NCBI RefSeq assembly: GCF_011386835.1
Contig: NC_088792.1
Span: 62,913,287-62,977,286 of the forward strand
Length of the DNA: 64,000 bases
From: Chrysemys picta bellii
Lineage: Eukaryota; Chordata; Testudines; Emydidae
Direction: 5' to 3'
Position 1 is the stretch's first letter. Each line of letters starts with the position of its first letter. Both the position numbers and the translations under genes were made by a program. The notes under the pieces are model-generated. The model worked only from the letters and a program-made list of their open reading frames with translations. It was not told the origin of the DNA and did no database searches. Below, in pieces: positions 31,889 to 43,092 of this stretch.

Positions 31889-32836
31889 TACTTTTGAATG
31901 AAATCATTTGCACCCCTATAGAGTTTTTGCCTCCGTACCCTATCTACATTCAGCTTCCTGATTTGTGCATGCAAATGGTCACCGACTTTCTCTTGAAGAG
32001 CCAGATACATTGCGGATGGCACAGAGATGCACATTACACCTTCCAGCACAAGTAAGTCTCCTTACATGGTAGGGAGGGCAGGTCTTTGATCAAAGTTTTC
32101 CAACTAAAGGAGATAACGACTGTACCAATTATACTAGCAAGAATTCTCTGGAATGCTGAAAATCAACTGAAATATCAAATGGTATATCTGAAAGAATTGC
32201 ACTGTGGTTTCACTACTATCGTTGTTAAGAGGATGTTTCACCTCTGTTCCAATCCGTAAACTACAAGTGAAAGTATCTGGGGATTCAAGTTTATTGCAAC
32301 CCCCAGTGAAAGTTTGCCCATAACACAGTTTAATCCCTAACCAATTGAGACTCTTTGTTGGAGACAAGCCAGTACTAGAATCAGTTTCAATTTGATAACA
32401 CTTTATTGGCATACCAAGCAAACACAAGTGGTGTCAAAGTGTAAAAAGGGAGATTGATCCCTCAGGCATCTGTCAGAGGTAAGTATAATTTGCCCACAGC
32501 TGCGCTTCGGAGTGTGTTTGGGGTTTGAGCCCCTGCGTCTATTTCTGAATCAGAAAAAAAAAATTCAAGATAAAAACCGATTACTTTCCCCAGTAAGTTC
32601 CCCTCCAGTGCAGCATGTTTCCATACAGTTCATTTTCTAGTAATTTGTCCCAGCTCATAATAACTGTCTCAAGGGACATTTCACCACTCACTTTAAATGG
32701 GTGAATTCCTTCAGCATCAGTTTTTTATCCTAACTAATATTCTTCCCTACCCCATTTCCCTTGGGAGGCAATTCCACATTCCAATAGAGTTCACTGTCAG
32801 GAAGTTTTCCTTAGTCTACATTTTCATGCTCTTCAT
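31889..32836. other. No gene seen
   Basis: A 61-codon frame (31870-32055) ends at a GTAAGT-like donor but has no acceptor or recognisable domain. The rest is unique-looking. Confidence 0.45.
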
Positions 32837-33440
32837 CAGGACCGGCTCTAGGCACCAGCAAAGCAAGCATGTGCTTGGGGCGGCACATTTCCAGGGCGGC
32901 ATTCCGGCCATCCTTTTTTTTTTTCCGGAAAAATCCACCAATGTATGAAAAAAAATACTTCATGAAGATCAAAAAAATCTCCAGTAGTGCGATAGGAGAA
33001 TGACATGAAAAATATTGTGTCACGTTGTGACACGGTCACTCATAATGTGAACGTGCATAAATGTGTAAATGTTAACGGTTATTGATTAATTAAATCAGGA
33101 ATCACGATTACTTGTGTCTACTGTGCTGCCCTATCGGCACCATTCGCACCAATTTCTGTGTCGCGTCAGTGCCAGTGGTTATAGGGCTAAAATGCCAGGA
33201 CAAAAACATTTGTAATTGTGATTTTGTTAAAATTAAATTAAATGAGTACACTAGTAGGAAATTGTTTTATTTCACTAACTACAAATTCTCTGGTTTCATT
33301 TTTTTTTTATTTTTAAACAGTCAAAAAAAAAACATTGCAAAGTGCAAACATGTGTAAAAGGCCCCCCCCCCCCCAAAAAAGGGGGGGGTGGCCAAAATTT
33401 TTTTTTGCTTGGGGCGGCAAAAAACCTAGAGCTGGCCCTG
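32837..33440. mobile_element. Non-autonomous hAT element (604 bp)
   Basis: Inverted termini are CAGGACCGGCTCTAGG and CCTAGAGCTGGCCCTG. The sub-terminal phrase GCTTGGGGCGGC is present near both ends. Flanks CTCTTCAT and CTCTTAGT agree at six of eight positions. Homopolymer runs (C, G, A and T) crowd 33296-33412 and may include assembly uncertainty. Confidence 0.8.
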
Positions 33441-33483
33441 CTCTTAGTTTCATCTCAGTATGCCTAATTACTGTTTACAGAGA

Positions 33484-33639
33484 GGTTGTGTCTACACTAT
33501 ACTTTTTTTCCAAAATCTTAAAAAACACCATCAGCTGCTCTACACTAGCTCTCTCACCATTAGTAACACAATAGATCTGTAATGGTAGTAATGCAATGGT
33601 GGGGGAATTTTAAGAGAAAGCAGAGTGTAGTCAAAGCCC
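33484..33639. mobile_element. Possible Harbinger-like MITE (156 bp)
   Basis: GGTTGTGTCTACACTATAC at the left and GAGTGTAGTCAAAGCCC at the right fit the TCTACACT terminal family. Flanking trinucleotides AGA/ATA are poorly conserved. Confidence 0.5.
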
Positions 33640-35978
33640 ATATAGTTATAGACATAACTTACCCAATGTTAAGTGTTCCCTCCCCGTCCTTTGTCCACAA
33701 ATATACAGGTTGTAACAACTATCCGTTACTACAATCCCCTTTGTTATAATTTAGCAATAGTGAGCTCTGCTAATCTTGCCTCATAAATAACTCTCTGCAG
33801 TCCCTCTCATTTTGGGGGGTGTGTGTGTGTGTGTGTATTTTTCTGTAATCCCAGTTACTCTTCACCTTTCTAGTAAAACAATGCAGGAGTTGTTCAAGAT
33901 TTTGAGTGGACCCTTAAAGCCATGAAGGACTATGACTTTGAATTGGGATCTTTTTCTGGTACCATCACATTGTAAGCTTGAATTGGATTTACCATCTGTT
34001 ATCCTAAAACCTCTTTTCTTTCCTGCATCCAGAAATTATTGCAGACTAGATACCAATGGGCTCTATCATCCTTTTTACAGGAAAACCCATTGTAGGACTC
34101 TGGAGACCTAGGGGGATTGTGAGCAGGTCCAGCTATAAAGTCCATCCCACAAACTGGAGCCCCTTTTTGAGAAAGAAGCTTAGTTGGTTATTTTCAAGCC
34201 AGCATAATTAAGTTCCTTCAGAAAGGCTATTTCACAGGCTGCTTATTCAGAAAAGGCTTACAGACAAAACGAATAAACAAAGATACATACATTTGCCACA
34301 GTCCTATAGGGAATGCACAGGAATTTTCACCTAGCAGTAGCTTTCCTAAGAGCTTGATCTCTTTATATGAGCTTCTGAAAATTAGATGCAGCTGTCCTGC
34401 CTCCTGCCCTTGAACTCCTAAGGAAACTCCTCTGGGTCCTGATTTCCCACACTGTATGCAGATGTTACCTCTTCTCATTAGAGAAGCTGGGACATGGGGC
34501 TTCATGACCGCAGGGCTCCCTCTTGGGTTCTGAAGGGTTCAGAAACATGCATCAAAATGAAGAAATCTCTGCAAGCTTATCATGAAGATTCCTCCCCTAT
34601 CACTGTCAGGAATGGGGGTTTCTGTCCTTCTCTAGCCCTAGGGCTAAACTCCAGAGATCACCCAAGATCTGCATTGAGCCTAAGCCATCCTCTGTGCAGA
34701 CTCAGTGCCTCTGCAGCAGCTTATGATCCTTCTCCTTGGAGTGGTTCTGATGCCAGAGACTCCCGGCAGCAGCTGCTTGCAGAATGAACTTAAAAGGGGA
34801 GTAACTCTGTGGAATGGAGCTGTGAAAAGTAACACCGGCCTAGGCTGTATTACCTTTATACCATGATGTCTGCAAGGCTGTAGAGACAACAATGCAGGTG
34901 AAATGTGAAGGCCCAAAGCATCTGGTTTTGTACTTCTTTTGCATGGACTCCTGGATCCAGGAAGCATCTTCTCTATGGGGACCGGTGGAAATGGAGGAGG
35001 GGGTTTGTTTATGATCTGTTTATGGAGGGAAACACTTCTTTTCTTCCTTGAAGATTGGTACCATATTTGCATTTGTCCAGTCTCCAAGTACCTCCTCAAT
35101 TCCCCAGGATTTCTGGCATGTTCCCTTAATCCTTTGGAATCTACTATTATTGCATGCATTTCTACAGTGCTCATCAGTGTCTCTGGGCTCCCACTGTACT
35201 GTAAGGTGGATGTGATATGGGAACTGGTTAATTTCCAGTCCTAAGGAGCGATCACTGGAAGAAGTATGATGTCCTGGGGAGGCAAGAGGGTCTGTAGCTG
35301 GTGGGAAGCTCAGCCAAGTCTGAATTCTTCAGAGGAGGAGTGGTTCGGGAACTGCTCCCTGATAATCTCCCTCCTCCTCTAACTTGTACAGTTTACATGA
35401 CTCTGCTGCCTTTGCAGCTGTTTTTCAAACACTCCTTCAGGCCAAAAAACAGCAAGGAAAGACAGGGTGTCATGGTGAGGTGTGGTTGAAAGTTGGGATC
35501 ATTGCGGGGGAAGTATGTCAAATCTGGGAAGTGGGGCTAGTGGCTGTGCAAGAGAGAATAAAAACATGCTCAAACACTGGTTTTCTCATTACACTACTGT
35601 ATACTGAGCTGAGAAGTGTTTTATGATCTCTGATACTGGGAATCCCAAATGATGCCATTTAATAGAAAGATACCTATAACAGGCTGTTCAGAAATACCAA
35701 CTGTTTCCAGCTTCCTTTTAATTCATTTCCTTCCTGTTATTTTCTTCCATTAAGTGATTGCAAGCCTCTAATCTCAGCATGGTAACTGGTTCTGGAAATA
35801 GTGCATAAATCCAGGACTACCTCTAATGGAACATGTGACTGAATAGGACTTGATCAGAGTAACAAGGTGGGATCTAGTCCCTGCCCAGGATTAATTTTGG
35901 ATAAATCACTTCCATATTTGTCTTGTTTTTCCTTATTGTAAAGTGGGGAGAATATTTGAACTAATAACTTCCATACAC
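33640..35978. other. No gene seen; (GT)n microsatellite
   Basis: A GT run lies at 33819-33837. The stretch is otherwise unique-looking; the 164-codon minus-strand frame at 34680-35174 has no recognisable domain and no splice context. Confidence 0.45.
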
Positions 35979-37057
35979 TAGGGTTACCATATTTCAACAA
36001 TCAAAAAAGAGGACGGTGGGAGCCCCGCCCCTGCCCCTCCCACTTCCTGCAAACTGACTGCCCCCCTCAGAACCCCCAATCCCCCCCCGCTCCTTGTCCC
36101 CTGACTGCCCCCTCCTGGAACCCCTGCCCCTAACTGCCCCCCAGGACCCCACCCCCTACCTAAGCCTCCCTGCTCCATGTCCCCTGACTGCCCCCTCCTA
36201 AGGCCCCCCCCATCCTAACTGCCCCCCTAGGACCCTACCCGCTACCTGTCCCCTGACTGCCCAAAACCTTATCCACACCCCCACCCCCTGACAGACCCCC
36301 GTGACTCCCACACCCCATCCAACCACTCTCCGCCCCCTGACAGACCCCCCTCTTCAGAACTCCCGACCCACCTAAACCCCCCTGCTCCTTGTCCCCTGAC
36401 TGCCCCCTCCTGAGACCCCCCATCCTAACTGCCCCTCTAGGACCCAACCTGTCCCCTGACTGCCCAAAACCTTATCCACCCCCCCACCCCGACAGCCACC
36501 CCCCCAGAACTCCTGACCCATCCAACCCTCCCCCTGCTCCCTGTCTCTTGACTGCCCCCTCCAGAACCTCCCTGCCCCTTCACCGTGCCATTCAGAACAG
36601 CATGTCGGGCTCCACGCGAAGCCCGACACGCTGCCGCACTCCCCCACGGAGCGCATAGCCCGGTTCCCGCCCTCGCAGAGTGCTGCTGAGCGGCACGCTG
36701 TGCAGCAGGGGAAGGAGCTCCAGACTGCTGGAGGCCCGCTGCAAATGGCCGGCGATCTGTGAATGCAGGGAGGGGGAGGAGGGGAGAGAGAGAGAGGAGG
36801 GGAGTGATCTGAAGCTGCAGGGGAGAGGAAGGGGGAAGCGGAGGAGGGGCTCTGGCTGCCGGAGCCCATGCGAGTGGCTCGATCCGGCTGGCTGCCCTGT
36901 CAGCCGTGCCGCGCTCTGCATGCGGGGGGGTGGGGGGTGGGGGGGTTGGAGAAGGGAAGGGAAATCCGGACATTTACAAATTCCCCCCGGAGCTATTTTT
37001 AAACTCAAAAAGCCGGACATCTCCGGGAGCATCCGGACAAATGGATACAATTTCCCT
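35979..37057. mobile_element. hAT-like TIR element containing a C-rich tandem array
   Basis: The left end TAGGGTTACCATATTTC matches the terminus of the element at 50755-51224. The right part carries CCGGACATTTACAAATTCCC and GCATCCGGACAAATGG, then a degenerate CCCTA end. Between them lie a C-rich array (36050-36590) and a GC-rich body. The right terminus is diverged and abuts another hAT element at 37062, so no duplication can be scored. The long minus-strand frames here (up to 178 codons) are compositional. Confidence 0.6.
36050..36590. repeat. C-rich degenerate minisatellite
   Basis: The phrase TGTCCCCTGACTGCCC recurs at about 36095, 36179, 36247, 36388 and 36450, and AACTGCCCC and CAGAACTCC recur between. 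Spacings of about 60-140 bp show higher-order, imperfect repeats. Confidence 0.85.
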
Positions 37058-37061
37058 AAAA

Positions 37062-37465
37062 CAGTGGTTCTCAACCATGCGTATGCATACTCCTGACATA
37101 TACTCCTGGAAGATCTCTGTGTATCAACTCATCTAGCTATTTGCTTAATTTTACAACAGGCTACATAAAAAGCACTAGCGAAGTCTGTGCAAACTAAAAT
37201 TTCATACAATGAGTTGTTTATACTGCTCTATATACTACGCACTGAAAAGTAAGTACAATATTTATATTTCAATTTATTTATTTTATAATTATATGGTAAA
37301 AATGAGAAAGTAAGCAATTTTTCAGTAAAGGTATGCTGTGATTAACATCTGTATTTTTATGTCTATTTTGTAAGAAAGTAGTTTTTAAGTGAGGTGAAAC
37401 TTGGGGGTACACAAGACAAATCAGACTCATGAAAGGGGTACAGTAGGAAGGGTTGAGAGCCACTG
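37062..37465. mobile_element. Non-autonomous hAT element (404 bp)
   Basis: CAGTGGTTCTCAACC and GGTTGAGAGCCACTG are perfect inverted termini. 8-bp duplications CCCTAAAA (37054-37061) and TCCTAAAA (37466-37473) differ at one base. The interior is AT-rich and non-coding. Confidence 0.9.
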
Positions 37466-37473
37466 TCCTAAAA

Positions 37474-38110
37474 GAAAAACTATGCCAGCAAAAAGCACTT
37501 CTATGCTAGTATAAGTGGATCCATACTAGTGCTTGAATCATGATCAGTGGAACTGGAATCAGAGCAACCATGTTCCCTGGTGGGAGTTGATGGGACAGCA
37601 GGAAAACAGGGAACACAGGGAGTTAGGCTGGAAGCAATGCAGTCCCACAGACAGAGCATGCATAGGGTTTAAAGTTCGCTTGTTCAGCTTAGCAAAGCTG
37701 AATGCAGGTTCTTTGGAAATGAAACAAGGCTTATATCAACACAGCTCTGGTGGTAAAATATTCAGCCATAACCAACATAGTTATGCTGTTATCAATTTTA
37801 AATGCAGCTCAGGCCATAGAGAGGCACTGTGAGGATTAAATACTTCATGTTTGTAAAGCACTTTGTACATGTAAATACCATATAAATGGTAAGTATTTAT
37901 TGTTTTTATTAGCAGCCAGATGATGCTGAGCTGCTCCAAGGGCATGTAATGGCAGAGGATGGGAGGGCACAATGCCCCTCAACACCTAGTACAGTAACTG
38001 TGTACTATTACATTACCCAAACCGCTGCAGGGACTGCTCCTTTTATGTTCTCTGTGAAGTACAACACTCACCAAAGAGAGCTAAGAATGGTGAGCAGGGC
38101 CTGGGAGAGA
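37474..38110. other. No gene seen apart from a MIR tail
   Basis: At about 37825-37895 GTGAGGATTAAATACTTCAT, then TGTAAAGCACTTTG, is the 3' end of a plus-strand MIR. The rest is unique-looking. Confidence 0.5.
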
Positions 38111-38115
38111 GTTTG

Positions 38116-39006
38116 TGTGATGGGGCCACTCACCTCAGGCAAGCACCTCACAGCAGGTGTGCCTGCTCTCAGCTTTTGCGGTGCTTCCTACCAAAGTCTC
38201 TCTTTTTCAGGTGGAATTTCAGTGACTCAGCCCTCTGGCCGAGTCGCACACAGTCCTTGTGTGAAACACAAACAGACCCTTTCCGGGGTGCCACGGCAAA
38301 CAGGGCCCAATATCCTGGCTGGTCTTTGGCAGCCCTCCCTGGACTAATTCTCAAATAGTCCCTACTCTGTAATGGAGCAGTGCCCCCAGGACTTCCTCCC
38401 TGGAGACTTATCAGTCCAACAGGACCTATCCCAGTACCCTTTTTTGATGTCTTTCTCTGCAGCCCTCCCTGAGCTCAGTCCTTTATTAGGGCACTCAGCC
38501 CCTTCGCCTGTAGCTGGTTGGGGGACGCAGGCCTGATCTCTACACCAGGTCCCAACACAGGGACCCTGCTGCTTCCCTTTAGCAAACTTGTTCCTGCTGC
38601 TGTTCTCTGGGCCACTTCCCTGCAGCCCCAGCACATTCAGCTTCACCCTTACCTTTGGTAAAGTCTTGCTTGAGTCCCAGCAGCCAGCCAGGAGCTCCTT
38701 TCTTGCTCACCCAGACCCTGCTGGCAACTGCTCTGTCCAGCTCAGCAGCCACCCACGAGCACCTTCCAAACTCCTCTGGCTCCAGTCAGCAAGCAACTAA
38801 ATCTACTCTGTCCAGCAGCAACTTTTATATAGCAGCCTGTTGGGCTCTGATGGGCTGCTCCCTGCAACCCCTCTCTAGCTGCAGGGGAAGCAGCCTCTCT
38901 AGGAAGCTTGGAGGATTCGTCTCTTCTGCTTTTTTCCTGGGGCAAGGTGTGGTAGGACTGTGAGGCCTCCAGCAGGGGGCCTTCGGGCCAAATACACCCT
39001 GTCACA
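38116..39006 (-). repeat. Solo LTR, minus orientation (891 bp)
   Basis: The ends are TGTGATGGGG (plus left) and CCCTGTCACA (plus right), giving TG...CA with TGTGA/TCACA inverted tips. Flanks GTTTG (38111-38115) and GTTTA (39007-39011) agree at four of five bases. Read on the minus strand, a TATATAAAAG box lies near 38823-38832 and AATAAA near 38480, which fixes the orientation. No internal coding region remains. Confidence 0.7.
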
Positions 39007-39011
39007 GTTTA

Positions 39012-42000
39012 CTACACCCCACGAAGCAGGGCATCAGCAGGCAAGCTCTCCCAGCGCATCTGAGGCAGAATTTCTCAAAGAGCTTGCACTGTGAATCCAG
39101 GCCACTCCTGTAGCTGGGCTGTGATGACAAGGCACGACTGAGGCCTATGTTATCATTATTTCTGCTTCTGAGGCTGTTTGGATTACATCTTGGTACCTTG
39201 TGAACTAGCAAGTCCTGCTAATCAGATAAGAGTGAATGCATTTGAATGAAAATAGATTTCTGAGGCTCAAATCAGGCTCCCACTAGAGTGCAGTTAATCT
39301 CATAAATGCAGTAGGTGTTCAGTGCGATTTAATGACCAGAAGTATGAGCATAAAATATTCCATTTGGGAACAATAACCGCATGTGGTAGGCACGAAGGCA
39401 CAGAGCCCAGATTTCATTAATGTAGTTTTATATTTTGAAAAGGAATATTAAAAAACACTTGAAAATGCAAGATAAATGAGACAGTTGCTTCTACAAGTTT
39501 TAACCTTGTATTGCTTGGCCATTTTGACATATAAATTATTGCTTACTAGCTCTCTCATAAATACACAACACAATAATATGTACAAGCATGAAATATGAAA
39601 AAGAAAACATTGGCAACAGTGAATTTTTTGGTAAATCAGACTATTTCATACATACCAGTTCTCATAATGGTGGATAACTACTAGCTGTAGTCCCTGAGAA
39701 GTTAGGTAAATACCTTGATTTGGGGTTTTCTACCGTTTTATTGTTAATGCAGGCTGACAGTATTATGGCACTCCAGTTAAAGAGAATATAACAGGCAAGT
39801 GTTCTTACCTCAGTTCATTGACTTATTACCCTATTAAGAAATACTGGGATGAAGACTACAATAAATAGACTATGCAAATAAATATTATTAATCTGCTAAA
39901 AAGTTTAGTATTTACAGCTTTCTTTGTATTTTCCCCCCCCCAACAGAACTGTTTTGATCTGGTTTTGGCAACATGTAATCCTTTTTTCCCCCTAGCATCA
40001 AAGCACAGCTTGTTAACTATCTAGAATTGGGCTGAAATCTGAAGCACACATCACAGAAGTATCTAGATGTGACATGCCAAAATCCCAAATCAAAGATCTG
40101 TAGAGTGACCCCGCTCTTCCCTTGTTTTATCTAAAAACTGCTCTGAGCTACTAACAAACACACAGACACAGTTTAATCTGGCATGTGGCTGGGATAAGCT
40201 GAGATTTAAGATTTTCGGTAACTATTCTAAAATGGTATTAACAATGCTACTATTTTGAGGGATAGTGATTAAAGATCACAGTATTGCCAGATCTAGAAAC
40301 TGGGGGATGGATGCTACACCCAGTCCCCTCCATTTCATAGTGTTCCTTTTTAGTCATCCTCGCAACCATCTTTCCCTCAGATGTTTGCCAGTCTAAAGGC
40401 AGGCTCCACTTCAAAATGAAGACCCTGACGGTCTTTATTTGCTGAAAACTTTTGCTGCATGTTCAGGGCAGTTGCCTTCCTATTAATACTGTGGATACAA
40501 GGTGAATATTCTCTGCATGGGATGCATACACTAAACATACTTTGCCTTTCCCGGCTGAAGATGTATTCAGATAATAAAGACCTCTGTGTAAACTGCTGCA
40601 GTTTGTAGCACTTCATACAAAATTACATAGCATGACAATATTTGAAATTTGGTATTTAGATGACAGAATTTTTAGTCTGACTGCAAACCTGAGTATGGAG
40701 AGCAGGATCATTCCCTCCCCTTCCCCCACTCGTCCTCCCCCCCGCCCCTCCCACTGTTGCTTCACCAGCAGAGAGGTGTAAACTACTACTAAGAAGGCTA
40801 TTGTAGGGTAAAAGTTGCAGAGAATTGAGAGAGAGGTGCATTTCTAAAACCCTTACTCATATTGAGTAGTACTTTACTACGCACCTGTCCTGCTGATTTC
40901 AAAAGAACTCCTCATTATGAACTAGGGTACTGGATCAGGTCTACAGTGAGGTTTATTACAGTTGTGCCACAATGAAAAGATCTCAACAAGGAGGAAGCTT
41001 AAGAATCAGTGAATGTTTCAGTTAATGAACCCAGGGAGGGGACTCAGTGGAAATTTACAAACTGCAACAAAACAAAAAACAAGCATTATTTGTGATTTAT
41101 GTTTTTATACTGCAAAAATGAGTCCACTAAAGCTAGTGTCCTGACTTGAACAGTTTTGGTCTGTTTGCACAGAAGAGTTATTTACAATATGTGCAAGCAC
41201 ATCTACAGAAAAACATAGGAAATTTTTACTCCATGGCCAGCAAGAGTTTATTTTTCTTCTTTTTACTGGGTAAAAAGATTTCTTTAAAAAAAAGAAAAAT
41301 CATATCGTATTTGATAATACCAAAGTACAAGCAAATACATTTCTGAAACTTCTGTTTCCTTTACATTATAACTGTACAATATTTCACAGAGTGGGAAACC
41401 TGAATGCATCTGACAGAATGTCCCCGAAACTACTTGTTAAAGCTGCTTTTCTGACCCTTTAAACCACAGATCACAATATGATGAAGAGCATGCTACTTCA
41501 GACACTCTGGTGGACCCAAATATCAACAAAGGAGCATTTTCTTGGAAGTCTTTCTTGTGTGATAAAGACACAATACAGACAGGCAGGCAGGCAGTACACC
41601 TTCACTGCCACTGCAAAGAGGATTTTGCTATAAGGCCCTCTACAATAAATTGTGTTTACTGTGAAGCACATTACATCATCTATACTGTATACTAGATTAT
41701 TTCAGGACCATTCCTTAGCCCTGAAAAACAATATTATGATGAGAGGGTGCTGGAGACATGAATACATTGTGAACGTGACTTAAAACATATTCAGTAATGC
41801 CAATGAATATTACCTTGATTTGTCTAAATGAAAATTGGGGCAGGGGTGGAGGAAGAGAAGTGTTAGAAGGAAATAATGTTGAAAGCCTATTCAGGTTTCA
41901 TACATATGGAGAATGAGAACCTGTAATACATGAATTATGCTATTTTTTTCTTTCAAAACTTAAAGCATATGCTCAGCAGGTTAGACTTTACTGTCTGTAA

Positions 42001-42973
42001 CAGGATATTTCCTGTTGTTTTTTTAAGTAGTAGGATTGCCTTCCGGAAGGTGTACAAGAGACTACAGTCCAAGCAGTAAAGCACTGAGCTCCCTTTTTAA
42101 TAACCAATAGCATACTAACAGCAGACGTTAGTGACAAACAAGGATAACTGGAATGGGAGCAAGTAATAAAGGCTTTTTAACCTGTACCTTTTAGATCGAG
42201 GAAGAACTGCTCTTTGAGTTGCAGGATAACCCTCTTGGTCTCTCAAAAGGGGAAATGCCATGTTTGTTTCCATAAACTGTGTCAAGATTAGATTTATCTT
42301 TTTACTGTCTGCTATAAAGCAAATTCTTAAGAGAAAGTGAACTTAGGAGCGTTTCAGATATCAGCTTCTGTTGACTTATGACCTCCAATCAGGACACACA
42401 ATTGCATTAACATGCAACGTTGTCTTATACAGGTTTTTTTTTATATTCCCATTTTGAGGCATTTGCTGTTCTCTCGAATAAGACATTCCCCTGGAGCCAG
42501 AGCAGCAACACGGATTGCACTTTTTTTTTTTTTTTGCGCAACAATAATTACTTTGGCAGCCTCAGATTAGTGAGGTACATACTGTACGGTGAATTGTGAA
42601 CCCCCATGTCACACAGTGCTGCTTGCCGGAATGTTTTGTTACGGTGACATGATGCTTCCTTTCCCTCTAATACTGGCGGAGTCTCGATTGAAAGCTACAC
42701 TGGACCACCAATATGGTCACATAAACCAAGCTTCTTAGCTTAAACAATGCTGCTCTTCGCCTTCCTTTTCTGGTAAGTGAAAATGGCACTATCCTTGCCC
42801 TGGAATGCTGTGAACAGCTCTTTTTCTTGCTTTGCTTGATTTTCCTGTGTGTATCATGTGACTACTGATAAAACTCAGTAAACTGTTCTCATATAGGGAA
42901 GCAACATGCTTAGCATAAACATTCACTTAATTAAAAGTGCTGCAGTTACAAGGTTACATGAAGCTGTGGGCGC
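39012..42973 (-). other. RAPGEF5: Probable 3' UTR and downstream flank of the RAPGEF5-like gene
   Basis: The 4 kb downstream of the stop codon is free of delimitable transposons, in contrast to the regions on either side. Several minus-strand AATAAA signals are present (plus-strand TTTATT at 41247-41252, 40434-40439 and 39737-39742), any of which could end the message. A C-rich patch lies near 40730-40755 and T-runs near 42435 and 42520. The UTR end cannot be chosen from sequence alone. Confidence 0.5.
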
Positions 42974-43092
42974 TCATGCTCGAGGCTCTATCCGGTGAGA
43001 AAGCTCAAACAGCGTTTGCTGGTCGTCAATGATGTGCAGGTGATAGACATGTGGCTTCAGCTCTTGATTCTCCTTTGGAGGAACTTCATTGC
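42974..43092 (-). CDS. RAPGEF5: Terminal coding exon, Rap guanine nucleotide exchange factor (RAPGEF5-like)
   Basis: Read on the minus strand, a consensus acceptor (AACTTTAG) precedes GC AAT GAA, and the frame runs 38 codons to TGA (42974-42976). It encodes PHVYHLHIIDDQQ and ends FELSHRIEPRA. This is the tail beyond the CDC25-homology domain of EPAC-family RapGEFs, which load GTP onto Rap1/Rap2. The ending SHRIEPR is, from memory, closer to RAPGEF5 (GFR/MR-GEF) than to RAPGEF4, which ends in a different arginine/proline tail. The two leading bases complete the glycine codon begun in the upstream exon, so the phases fit. The stop, splice phase and order all agree. Confidence 0.85.

Noticed and set aside
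31870..32055. 61-codon frame ending in a GTAAGT-like donor
   Set aside because: No acceptor or protein similarity; overlaps the end of a MITE.
34680..35174. 164-codon minus-strand frame
   Set aside because: No recognised domain, no exon signals, ordinary composition.
36372..37096. Frames of 138-178 codons in C-rich DNA
   Set aside because: Compositional frames in a minisatellite and transposon body.
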